The notes under the pieces: generated by a model
Seen by the model: the letters and a program-made list of their open reading frames with translations, nothing else
Database searches by the model: none
Told to the model about the DNA's origin: nothing
Position numbers and translations under genes: made by a program
Shown: in pieces, positions 9,409 to 18,639 of the stretch
How the letters are laid out: every line of letters starts with the position of its first letter
How positions within the stretch are numbered: position 1 is the stretch's first letter
NCBI GenBank assembly: GCA_009928645.1
Contig: SACH01000002.1
Span: forward strand, 1 to 64,000
DNA from: Gammaproteobacteria bacterium
GTDB taxonomy: Bacteria > Pseudomonadota > Gammaproteobacteria > Chromatiales > Chromatiaceae
DNA length: 64,000 nt
Reading direction: 5' to 3'

Positions 9409-10497
9409 ATGGAGCGTCGTACTTTTCTGCGGCATACGGGTCTGGCGGGCATACTGGCCAGCGGCGTGGCGCCGGCGCTGGTCCGCGCCCAGCCGTCGAT
9501 CCGCTGGCGCCTGGCCTCCAGCTTTCCCAAGTCCCACCGCGTCCTGTTCGGGGCCAGCGAGTCCTTCGCCCAGTACATCGCCGACGCCACGGGGGGGAAC
9601 TTCACCATTTCGCTCCATGCCCCCGGTGAACTGGTCCCCGCCTTCGGCGTGGTCGATGCCATCCAGCAAGGCACCATCGAGTGCGCCCATACCGCCTCTT
9701 ATTATTTCTTTGGCAAGGACGAGACCTTCGCCCTCGACTGCGCCGTGCCCTTCGGCATGACCGCCCGGCAGATGAATGCCTGGATGTGGGACGGCAACGG
9801 CCTGTCCTTGTTGCGCGATTTTTTCGCCCGTTATGACATCGTCAATTTCCCCTGTGGCAACACCACCGCCCAGATGGGTGGCTGGTACCGCAAGGAGATC
9901 CGCTCCGTCGAGGATCTTCAGGGCCTCAAGTTTCGGGTTGGTGGTTTTGGCGGCCGCGTCCTCGCCAAACTGGGCGTGGTGCCGCAGAACCTCCCGGGCG
10001 GGGAGGTCTACCAGGCCCTGGAGAAGGGGACCATCGATGCCACCGAGTTCGTCGGGCCCTATGACGACCTGCAACTGGGGGTGCATCGCGTCGCTCCTTA
10101 CTATTACTACCCGGCCTGGTGGGAGGGTGGGGCGCAGATCTCCATCTACATCAACGCCGACCAGTGGCGGCGCCTGTCCCCGACCTATCAGGCCATCGTC
10201 ACCCAGGCCGCCGCCGCCGCCCATATCCAGTGTCAGGCGCGCTATGACGCCCGTAACCCCCAGGCCCTGAAACAACTGGTCGCGGAGGGCGCCAAACTAT
10301 CGCGCTTCCCCAAGGAGGTCATGGACGCCGCCTTCCGCGCCTCCCGGGAGGTCTACGCGGAACTGGAAGCCAGCAACCCCAACTGGCGCAAGATCTACCC
10401 TGACTTCAGCCGCTTTCTGGCCGAACAGGTGCAGTGGGAGTCCGTGGCGGAAGCCAACTATTTTCAATATCTGGCGGCAAGAACACCGGCAGCTTAG
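9409..10497 (+). CDS. TRAP transporter substrate-binding protein (DctP family), Tat-exported
   Basis: MERRTFLRHTGLAGILASGVAPALVRAQ Tat signal; DctP-like NLPGGEVYQALEKGTIDATEFVGPYDD. Confidence 0.88.
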   Translation: MERRTFLRHTGLAGILASGVAPALVRAQPSIRWRLASSFPKSHRVLFGASESFAQYIADATGGNFTISLHAPGELVPAFGVVDAIQQGTIECAHTASYYFFGKDETFALDCAVPFGMTARQMNAWMWDGNGLSLLRDFFARYDIVNFPCGNTTAQMGGWYRKEIRSVEDLQGLKFRVGGFGGRVLAKLGVVPQNLPGGEVYQALEKGTIDATEFVGPYDDLQLGVHRVAPYYYYPAWWEGGAQISIYINADQWRRLSPTYQAIVTQAAAAAHIQCQARYDARNPQALKQLVAEGAKLSRFPKEVMDAAFRASREVYAELEASNPNWRKIYPDFSRFLAEQVQWESVAEANYFQYLAARTPAA

Positions 10498-10554
10498 CGC
10501 TATCCAAGGCTGAGTTGCTGTATCAGCACATTAATTGCCATTCAGAGTCTGCCC

Positions 10555-11466
10555 GTGACTGCGAGACCCCCACCATCCGCCATGCCTCGCCAACCGCTTC
10601 CCTTCCACTATCTGGTCCTACTCATCTTGGCGGCCCTCCTTGCCATTGGGGGGTGCAGTGCCACCCGTCTCGCCTATGACCAATTGGATTTTTTCATCCA
10701 GCTCTATGCGGCGGACTACATCGACCTGGAGGCGGAACAGGAGGCCGTCTGGAAACCGGTATTGGCGGCCGAGCATGAGCGCCACCGGGCCGAGGAGTTG
10801 CCCTATCTGGCGGCCTATCTGGAGGAGATGCTGGTGGCCAGCCGGCGGGGCTTTGATCAGGAGAACATGACCTGTCTCCTCGGCTCCCTCGACGCCCTTT
10901 ATCGCCGCCAGGCCGGCTATGCGGTGAACCTCGCCGCTCCCTTGCTGGCGGCGCTTACCCCGGCCCAGGTCCAGACCCTGGGTTCGCGCTTTCGCGAGCG
11001 GACAGCAGAGGATCTGGAGGAGGTGTCCGCGGCGGCCAGCCCGGCGGGGCGGGAGAAACGCGCCCGTCGCTATCTGGAGACGATCGAGGATTGGACCGGC
11101 CCACTCGATCCTGGTCAGCAGGCATTGGTGACGGAGATCGTCGGCCGGATGCCGGAGTCGCGCCCAGCCTTCATCGCCTACCGTGACCAGAAGCGGGCCG
11201 AACTGGTCGCTCTCCTGCAGGCCCGCGCCGGCGAGGCGCGGCTGCGTGCCTTCCTCACAGACTGGCTGGTGGAGTTCAAGGACCTGCCGCCGGAGCTGAC
11301 GCAGGCACGGAGGGAGATGCGCGCCCGGGTCACCGAGCTCTTCATTCAGGTGGGGCAGCGCCTCGATACTAGCCAACGTCGCCATCTGCAGGACCGCCTG
11401 CAAGACTTGCGCGACGACCTGATGATGCTGCAACGGCAGCCGCGGATGGCGTCCCTGTCCTGTTAG
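10555..11466 (+). CDS. Lipoprotein, DUF6279-like
   Basis: Lipobox LLAIGGCSATRLAYDQLDFFIQLYAADYIDLEAEQ. Confidence 0.7.
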   Translation: MTARPPPSAMPRQPLPFHYLVLLILAALLAIGGCSATRLAYDQLDFFIQLYAADYIDLEAEQEAVWKPVLAAEHERHRAEELPYLAAYLEEMLVASRRGFDQENMTCLLGSLDALYRRQAGYAVNLAAPLLAALTPAQVQTLGSRFRERTAEDLEEVSAAASPAGREKRARRYLETIEDWTGPLDPGQQALVTEIVGRMPESRPAFIAYRDQKRAELVALLQARAGEARLRAFLTDWLVEFKDLPPELTQARREMRARVTELFIQVGQRLDTSQRRHLQDRLQDLRDDLMMLQRQPRMASLSC

Positions 11467-11546
11467 CGGGCTTCCATCCGCCTGCGCTCCCCGGCCCTGT
11501 TGCGGGCCCTGGCGCTGCCTGGCTAGACCATTTCGCGCAACACTTT

Positions 11547-14324
11547 TCACAGCCGCAGGCTCACCTGCACCAGGCCGGGCTCGTCGCCGATGGGGCCCTG
11601 GGTAAAGCCCAGGATCTTGCATAGCTTGAGCATGGGCCGGTTCTCCCTCAGCACCTCGCCATGGACCTCCACCAGGCCGCGACGCTGGGCATAGTCGAGC
11701 AGACGGCGCAGCAGGAGGATGCCCAGGCCCATACCGGTCATTTCCCGATTGATAACGATGGCGAACTCGGCGCGGGTGAGGCCGGGTTCGGCGTTGAGGC
11801 TGGCGACCCCATGGATGGGCCGGGTACCGGCCGGTCCGGTCTCGGTCAGGACCAGGGCCATCTCGCGGTCATAGTCAAGCTGGCAGAAGCGCGCGGCGGT
11901 GATGTGGTCCAGGGTCCGGCGGGGGACGAAGAAGCGCATCCGGCTCTCCTCCGGGTCCAGACGGCCAAAGTGGGCCTGGAGGGCGGGCTCGTCCTCGGAC
12001 TGAATGGGGCGCAGCCAGAGTTGGCGGCCATCGGGGAGTGGCACCTCCTCCTCCAGTTCCCGGGGGTAGGGCCGGATGGCCAGGCGCTCGCTGGGCTCGG
12101 GACCGGGACCGGGTCGCAGGCGGATGCGGGCGTCCAGGGCCAGGATGCCGTCGGCATCCGCCAGCAGGGGATTGACGTCGAGCTCGACGATCTCGGGGAC
12201 TTCCACCACCAGGGACGAGAGCCGCACCAGGGCCAGGGCGATCGCCTCCAGATCGGCGCACGGCAAGCCGGCCCCGCCGCGCAGGCGGGCATGGACCCGG
12301 GTCTCCTCCAGCATCGCCATGGCCAGGCGCAGATTGAGGGGGGGAAGACCCAGGGCCCGGTCCCGCAACACCTCCGCGCCACTGCCGCCCTGACCGATCA
12401 GCAGCACGGGGCCAAATTGCGGGTCTTCGCTGAGGCCGAGGATCAACTCGCACGCCGCCGGCCGGCGCGCCATGGCCTGGACCGAAAAGCCGTCCAGGCG
12501 CGCCTCGGGGTGAGACTGGCGGACCCGGTCGAGCATGGCCAGGGCGGCGGCCTCTACCGCCTCCGCACCCGTCAGTTCCAGGGCCACGCCGCCCGCGCGG
12601 CGTTTATGCGGGATATCAGGTGAGAGCAGCTTGAGGGCCACTGGGGTGCCGATCGCCGTGGCCAGGCGCCCCGCCTCCGCGGGTGAGGTGGCAACCCGGG
12701 TGGGGATCACCGGGATACCGCAGGCGCTGAGCACTGCCTTGGCCTCCGGCTCGGTCAGCCATTCCCGGCCCGCCTCACGGGCATAGGTCAAAAGGGGCCG
12801 GATGGCCGCCAGATCCGGTCGATAATCCGCCGGGAGGGCAGGGGGCGTCTCCATGAGTTCGGCCTGGGCGCGGTGGAAGGCGACCAGGTGCATGAAGGCG
12901 CGGACGGCCCGTTCCGGGGTGTCATAACTGGGTAGTTGGCTGGCGGCGAGGAGCCGGCGGGCCTTACTGACACTGACGCCGCCCATCCAGCTCGCCAGCA
13001 GGGTGGGGGTTCCCCCGCTCGCCCCGGGACCGTGCCTTGGGGTGGTCGCCGACGCGGTGACCAAGGCCTGGGCGCAGGCGTTCGGACGGATACCGGCACT
13101 GGGGCTATGCAGGGCCAGAATTGCGTCCACCCCCGGGGCCGCGCGCAGGATGTCCAGGGCGCGGGCATAGCGCGGGCCGTCCGCGTCCCCCAGCAGGTCG
13201 ATGGGATTGGCCCGGGACCAACCGCTCGGCAGGACTTCGTCCAGGGCCGCCCGGGTGCCGGCGCTCAGCTCCGCCAGCCGGCCCCCGCTGTCCAGCAGGG
13301 CATCCGTCGCCAGCACGCCGGCGCCGCCGCTGTTGGTGAGGATGGCCAACCGGTCGCCGCGGGGCGGGCGGGTCAGGGCCAGGGTCGTCACGGCATCGAA
13401 CAGTTCCTGCAGGCTGTGCACTCGCAGCAGGCCGGCGCGGCGAAAGGCCGCGTCCTGGACGGCATCGGTCCCGGCCATCGCCCCCGTGTGCGACAAGACC
13501 GCCCGCGCCCCGGCCGGGGTGTGGCCGGCCTTGACCAGGATGACGGGCTTGAGCCGGGCGGCGGCGCGGGCGGCGGAGAGGAATTTGCGCGCCGGCCCCA
13601 GGCTCTCGATGAACAGCAGGATGGCGCCGACCCCGCCATCCAGGGCCAGGTGGTCGAGCAGGTCGCCAAAATCCAGGTCCACCATGTCGCCGAGGGAGAC
13701 CAGATGGGAGAAGCCGATCCCCCGCGCCAGGGCCCAGTCGAGCACCGTGGCGACGAGGGTGCCCGACTGGGCCACGAAGGCCAGCCGCCCCGGGCGGGGG
13801 AGACGATGGCCCAGGCTGGCGTTGAGTCCCTGACCGGGCATCATGAGCCCGAGGCAGTTGGGACCCAGCAGGCGCAGCCCATGGCGCCGGGCGATGGCCA
13901 GGATCTCCGCGCGACGGTCCAGACCGGCGGGGTCGCCGCCCTCGCCGAAGCCCGGGCTGGTGAGGATGGCGGCGCGGGCCCCCAGGGTACCGAGCTGGTC
14001 CAGGAAGGTGGGCGCCTGGTCCGCTGGCGTGGCGAGGATGGCCAGATCCGGTCGCACCGGCAAGGCCGCCAGTTCGCTGACGCAGGGCAGGCCGCAGAAG
14101 CGGGGGGCTTGGGTGCCCGGCCGGCTCACCCGGCCCGACTGGCTCACCCGTTGGGGACGGACGGCCCAGAGGGGGCCGGGAAAGCCGGAAGTGGCCAGAT
14201 TACGACCGAGGAGACGGGATCGGTCCCGCGCCAGGGGTTTCCCCAAGGGGTCCTGGCCACCGCTGGCGCATACCAGAACAATGGCTTCGGGGTGGAACAG
14301 GCAATCGAGGGGAGAAGGAGACAT
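11547..14324 (-). CDS. Bifunctional acyl-CoA synthetase (ADP-forming)-like / GNAT acetyltransferase (PatZ/Pat-like)
   Basis: CoA-binding, succinyl-CoA ligase-like and ATP-grasp domains, C-terminal GNAT (MTGMGLGILLLRRLLDYAQRRGL); likely start MSPSPLDCLFHPEAIVLV at 14324. Confidence 0.85.
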   Translation of the reverse strand: MSPSPLDCLFHPEAIVLVCASGGQDPLGKPLARDRSRLLGRNLATSGFPGPLWAVRPQRVSQSGRVSRPGTQAPRFCGLPCVSELAALPVRPDLAILATPADQAPTFLDQLGTLGARAAILTSPGFGEGGDPAGLDRRAEILAIARRHGLRLLGPNCLGLMMPGQGLNASLGHRLPRPGRLAFVAQSGTLVATVLDWALARGIGFSHLVSLGDMVDLDFGDLLDHLALDGGVGAILLFIESLGPARKFLSAARAAARLKPVILVKAGHTPAGARAVLSHTGAMAGTDAVQDAAFRRAGLLRVHSLQELFDAVTTLALTRPPRGDRLAILTNSGGAGVLATDALLDSGGRLAELSAGTRAALDEVLPSGWSRANPIDLLGDADGPRYARALDILRAAPGVDAILALHSPSAGIRPNACAQALVTASATTPRHGPGASGGTPTLLASWMGGVSVSKARRLLAASQLPSYDTPERAVRAFMHLVAFHRAQAELMETPPALPADYRPDLAAIRPLLTYAREAGREWLTEPEAKAVLSACGIPVIPTRVATSPAEAGRLATAIGTPVALKLLSPDIPHKRRAGGVALELTGAEAVEAAALAMLDRVRQSHPEARLDGFSVQAMARRPAACELILGLSEDPQFGPVLLIGQGGSGAEVLRDRALGLPPLNLRLAMAMLEETRVHARLRGGAGLPCADLEAIALALVRLSSLVVEVPEIVELDVNPLLADADGILALDARIRLRPGPGPEPSERLAIRPYPRELEEEVPLPDGRQLWLRPIQSEDEPALQAHFGRLDPEESRMRFFVPRRTLDHITAARFCQLDYDREMALVLTETGPAGTRPIHGVASLNAEPGLTRAEFAIVINREMTGMGLGILLLRRLLDYAQRRGLVEVHGEVLRENRPMLKLCKILGFTQGPIGDEPGLVQVSLRL

Positions 14325-14428
14325 GGGGGCTCCCTGGCGGAATGGCGGAACAGGGCCTATCCTGCCCAGGCAGACGCAAGAAATGCAATGACCCACCCCC
14401 AGACCTGACCCAACCGCGGCCATCCGTC

Positions 14429-14749
14429 ATGGATCACCTGAATCCCGACCATAAGCGCGCTTCCTCACCCCCGGCCCCGAGCCAAAACCATGGGCCAGGG
14501 CTCACCAATCCCGCCGCTCTCGACGAGCTAACCCAGCTCATATTGGCGACCTTGACCACCATCGCCCCCGAGGTGGACCCCGCCAGTCTGGACCCGGCGC
14601 GGGCCTTCCGCGACCAGATCGAGCTGGACTCCGTGGATTTCCTCAATTTCGTCCTGACGCTGGAAAAACGCCTGGAGCGGCCGATCCCGGCGAGCCATTA
14701 CCCCCGCCTGTCCAGCCTCAAGGGCTGCCTGGAGTACCTGGGGGGGTGA
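14429..14749 (+). CDS. Acyl carrier protein-like (phosphopantetheine attachment motif)
   Basis: FRDQIELDSVDFLNFVLTLEKRL. Confidence 0.8.
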   Translation: MDHLNPDHKRASSPPAPSQNHGPGLTNPAALDELTQLILATLTTIAPEVDPASLDPARAFRDQIELDSVDFLNFVLTLEKRLERPIPASHYPRLSSLKGCLEYLGG

Positions 14750-14758
14750 GCATTGCCT

Positions 14759-15301
14759 TCAGTACCACCAAGGAATCAGCTTGCGCGTCCCGCGGGCATA
14801 GTCGGCGTATGCCGGATGCCGCTCTGTCAGCCAGGCCTCTTCCTGGGTCGCCTTGTAGTCGAAAAATAGGAAGCCGATGACCAGCAACAGCAGGTGACTG
14901 AGGCTGAGGCTGTAGATCACCCAGCCCAGGGCGGCAAAGAGCTGGCTGCTGTAGAGGGGGTGGCGGATCAGGGCATAGATGCCCTGGGTCACGAGGCGGT
15001 TGTGATCGAGGGGATAGGGCAGGGGCGTGAGATTGGTGCCCAGCTTGAGGACACCGAGGCCGCCGATCGCCAGGGCGATGAACCCACACAGGGCCAGAAG
15101 GGCGACGCGCGGGATCTGGGTCAGCGCCAGGAAGTCGGGCGTGAGCCAGGGATTCCAGGGGATGGTGAACAGGAAAGCGGCGACCAGCGCCACTTGTAGG
15201 ACGACCAGGACTTCTCCGCGGCGGCCCTGGCGCGGTGGCGGGGGACGATCCGCCCCGGCGACGTTGCCCGGGGGTGTGTCAGACGGATTGGACTGCGGCA
15301 T
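14759..15301 (-). CDS. Isoprenylcysteine carboxyl methyltransferase-like (PEMT/ICMT) membrane protein
   Basis: LVTQGIYALIRHPLYSSQL...FDYKATQEEAWLTERHPAYADYARGTRKLIPW. Confidence 0.8.
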   Translation of the reverse strand: MPQSNPSDTPPGNVAGADRPPPPRQGRRGEVLVVLQVALVAAFLFTIPWNPWLTPDFLALTQIPRVALLALCGFIALAIGGLGVLKLGTNLTPLPYPLDHNRLVTQGIYALIRHPLYSSQLFAALGWVIYSLSLSHLLLLVIGFLFFDYKATQEEAWLTERHPAYADYARGTRKLIPWWY

Positions 15302-15321
15302 GGCTTCGGTTCAGGCAAGGG

Positions 15322-18300
15322 TCAGGCCCGAAAATATTTTTCCTCGAATTCCCCGGTTGGCACGGGGCGACTGAAGAAGTAGCCCTGGAACAGGTGGCAG
15401 CCATTGGCGAGCAGGGCATCGCGCATGGCCTCGGTCTCCACCCCTTCGGCCACCACCTCCAGGTTCAATTGCCGGGAGAGGCCGATGATGGTGGAGACCA
15501 GGACGGAATCATTGGGGTTTTCCAGCATGTCTTGGACGAAGGAGCGGTCGATCTTGATCTCGCTGATGGGCAGGCGTTTGATGTAGGCGAGGGATGAGTA
15601 ACCGGTGCCAAAATCGTCGATGGAGAAGCGCACCCCCAACTCCTTGAGGGCTTGCATCTTCGCCACCGTGGCCGCGACGTCGCCGACCAGCATGCTCTCG
15701 GTGATTTCCAGGATGAGATGCCGGGGGTCGGCCCCGGTCTCGGCCAGGGCCTGGTGGACCTGTTCGACGAAGCCGTCCTTGCGGAATTGCAGGGCGCTGA
15801 CGTTGACCGACAGGCGCGGGATGGCCTGGTTGGGGAAGTCCCGCACCCACCGTTCACGGGTCGCGAGGGCCTGATGGAGGACCTGATGGCTCAGGGGTTC
15901 GATGAGGCCGCTCTCCTCGGCCAGGGGAATGAAGCGCGTCGGGGGGATCATGCCGAGCTCGGGGTGCCGCCAGCGGACCAGGGCCTCGACCCCGATCAGC
16001 CGGTCCTGGTCGTCGATCTGGGGCTGATACCAGACCTCCAGGCGGTGCTCGGTCAAGGCCTGACGCAGGTCCGCCAGCAACCGCATGCGCTCCTCGATCT
16101 GCCGCTGCATCTCCGGCGAGAAGAAGCTGAAGGCATTGCGACCCGCCTCCTTGGCCTGATACATGGCGGTATCGGCCTGTTTTAGGATGTCGGTGGCGGA
16201 ATCGGCCTGGAGGGGGAACAGGGTGATGCCGATGCTGGTGGTGGTGTGGACGGGGTTGCCATCGATATCGAAGGGCTCGGCGACGCGGGCGATGACGTCC
16301 TCCGCCACCCGCGTCGCCTCGGCGATGGCCGGCGGGAGCTGGTCGCCGAGTTCGGACAACAGGACCACGAACTCGTCCCCACCCAGGCGCGCCACCGTGT
16401 CCTCGTTGTGCTTGCTGGCCAGGATGCGCTGGGCCGCCGCCTGCAGCAGCTTGTCGCCCACCGGGTGGCCCAGGCTGTCATTGATGTGCTTGAAGTTGTC
16501 CAGGTCGATGACCAGGATGGCGCCGAAGTGATGGTGATGGCGACAACGCTCCAGGGTCTCCGCCAGGCGGTCAAGGAGGGTGATGCGGTTGGGGAGTTGC
16601 GTCAGGGCGTCATAGGCCGCCTGGAAGCGGATCAGGGCCTCGGTCTCGTAGCGCTTGGTGACGTTTTCCGCCATCACCAGGTAGCCCAGCATCCGCTCCT
16701 GGTCCTGGTCGCGGATGGGGGAGATCCGGGCATCCACGTACTGCTGCTTCTGGCCAATCTGCTTGGTTAGGGAAAGGCGGAACTCGCCCTGTTCCCGCGC
16801 CTGCAGCAGGGCGTGCTCGTCCAGCAGCCCCTGAGTCTTGCACTGACTGAAGGAGAGCTGGCCACCCCGGGCCAGTTCCGGGTCGGCGCCACAGATGCGG
16901 GCGGCGGCCTCGTTGTAGTAACGAATGTCCAGATTGAGGTCGGTGCCGATGAAGCCCACCGTGGCCGAGGCGCTGAGGATGCTATCGAGATAGCTCTTCT
17001 GTTCGATGAGTTGGGCCTCGGCGCGGCGCCACTCGGTGATGTCGTGCCAGACGCAGAAAAAGTCCTCGCCGCCGCCAGGATGGGGGATGCGGGTCAGGGA
17101 CACGTCGATCAGGCGCGGGCTGCCGTCCTTGCGCAGATGCTCCCACTCGAAGCGCAGGAAGCCCTTGGCCTCGGCTGCGTCGAACAGGGCCTCGGCCTTG
17201 GCGAAGGAGGGCTGGCCATCGGCTTGGTGGGCGGGGGAGAGCTTGGAGGGGTGGGTGCGCAGCAATTCCGTGGCATCGGCGTAGCCCAGCAATCGGGCGG
17301 TGGCATCGTTGGCCATGACGAAGTGCCGGTCATGGATGACCAGCATGGGGTCCTCAGACAACTCGAAGAGGCGACGGTAACGTTCCTCGCTCTCGCGGAT
17401 GAGCTGCTCCTGATGCCGCAGATGCTGGGTCTGGTGCTCCAGCAGCCGGTTCTTGCGGCGCAACTGGACCAGAAAGATCAGCAGGATCGCCAGGATCACG
17501 ATCAGCAGCAGGGTGGTGACCAGGATGGCTTGCAGGTGGCGCTCGACGAAACTCAGGCGGCGATTGATCAGCCGCGCCTGGGCGGCGATCTCCTCCGGCA
17601 GGCGGATGCCCAGGGTCCCGAGGCGGGTGTCATCGAACAGGTATTCGTTGGGGCTCTCCAGCACAGGTGGCAACACCCGCAGTGGCCGGCCAGCGAGATG
17701 AGCCAAGGCAAGGCGGGCGGCCGTCTGCCCCTGGGCCAGGCCACTGGTCACGTAACCCCCAAGCACGCCGTCAAACTGGTAGGCATCCTCCATGCTCAGG
17801 ACGATATCGCGCCCGGCGGCCAGGGCGGGGATGCTTTGCTCCAGATTCAGCACCTGGCCATCCGCGCCCTTCAGCCCGCCCAGGGTGGTCAGGAACAGGG
17901 GACCTGGGGTCTCCGCCAGCCGGGCCTGGAGCGCCTCCAGGCTGGCGCCGGCGATGAAAGTGGCCTTGATCGCGGGGCGCTTGGCCAGTTCCTCCTCGAT
18001 CTCGTGGGCGACGGCGCGATAGGTGGTGGAACCGTCGCCGACGATGACGACGGCGGACCCCGCGGCGCCCGGCAGCGCCTGGAGCAAGTCCAGGTTGGGG
18101 CCGATGTCCTTTTTCTCGAACACGCCCGTCTGCCGGTTGGGGTCCAGCCGTTCCTGGGCGTGGTAGTCATTGACGCCGGAAAAGAACAGGGGAAGCTCCG
18201 GGAAGCCCCGGGCCTGGACCTCAAGCCCCAGCTTGAGACCGTCGTCATCGGTGACGTAGAGGAGTTGGGGGTGAAAGCCCTGGTATTTCTGGCCCAGGTA

Positions 18301-18609
18301 ATCCGCGAACCAGGCCTGATAACCCGCTTCCAACCCCAGGCGTTTGCTATCCAGATACTCGGTCTTGACGGTCGGCGGGAGCGGCAGGGACTCCGTCAGG
18401 GTGCTGACAAAACCTTCATGCTGACCCTTGGTCCAGGGATACTCCTGGCTATAGGCATGGACGATGAGGACGCGGACCGGCTCCAGCGCCCGTGCGGGGG
18501 TGGCGGCCGCCAGGGTCAGCAGCAAGACCAGCGTCATCAGCGGGAGGCCCGGGCGGCCGGGGCGGCGCTTGAGCGGGGTCACGCCGAAGAGAGGGGGCAA
18601 GGGAGACAT
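15322..18609 (-). CDS. Sensor: ABC-type substrate-binding-like periplasmic domain, TM, PAS-PAS-GGDEF-EAL
   Basis: Periplasmic N-terminus VRVLIVHAYSQEYPWTKGQHEGF; PAS; GGDEF (ARLGGDEFVVLLS); EAL (IGVEALVRWRHP). Confidence 0.88.
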   Translation of the reverse strand: MSPLPPLFGVTPLKRRPGRPGLPLMTLVLLLTLAAATPARALEPVRVLIVHAYSQEYPWTKGQHEGFVSTLTESLPLPPTVKTEYLDSKRLGLEAGYQAWFADYLGQKYQGFHPQLLYVTDDDGLKLGLEVQARGFPELPLFFSGVNDYHAQERLDPNRQTGVFEKKDIGPNLDLLQALPGAAGSAVVIVGDGSTTYRAVAHEIEEELAKRPAIKATFIAGASLEALQARLAETPGPLFLTTLGGLKGADGQVLNLEQSIPALAAGRDIVLSMEDAYQFDGVLGGYVTSGLAQGQTAARLALAHLAGRPLRVLPPVLESPNEYLFDDTRLGTLGIRLPEEIAAQARLINRRLSFVERHLQAILVTTLLLIVILAILLIFLVQLRRKNRLLEHQTQHLRHQEQLIRESEERYRRLFELSEDPMLVIHDRHFVMANDATARLLGYADATELLRTHPSKLSPAHQADGQPSFAKAEALFDAAEAKGFLRFEWEHLRKDGSPRLIDVSLTRIPHPGGGEDFFCVWHDITEWRRAEAQLIEQKSYLDSILSASATVGFIGTDLNLDIRYYNEAAARICGADPELARGGQLSFSQCKTQGLLDEHALLQAREQGEFRLSLTKQIGQKQQYVDARISPIRDQDQERMLGYLVMAENVTKRYETEALIRFQAAYDALTQLPNRITLLDRLAETLERCRHHHHFGAILVIDLDNFKHINDSLGHPVGDKLLQAAAQRILASKHNEDTVARLGGDEFVVLLSELGDQLPPAIAEATRVAEDVIARVAEPFDIDGNPVHTTTSIGITLFPLQADSATDILKQADTAMYQAKEAGRNAFSFFSPEMQRQIEERMRLLADLRQALTEHRLEVWYQPQIDDQDRLIGVEALVRWRHPELGMIPPTRFIPLAEESGLIEPLSHQVLHQALATRERWVRDFPNQAIPRLSVNVSALQFRKDGFVEQVHQALAETGADPRHLILEITESMLVGDVAATVAKMQALKELGVRFSIDDFGTGYSSLAYIKRLPISEIKIDRSFVQDMLENPNDSVLVSTIIGLSRQLNLEVVAEGVETEAMRDALLANGCHLFQGYFFSRPVPTGEFEEKYFRA

Positions 18610-18639
18610 GAATCACCCGCGTGTGGTGGGAGGGTAAAG

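Noticed and set aside
12936-14408. 490-aa + strand ORF
   Set aside because: Antisense shadow of the PatZ-like gene
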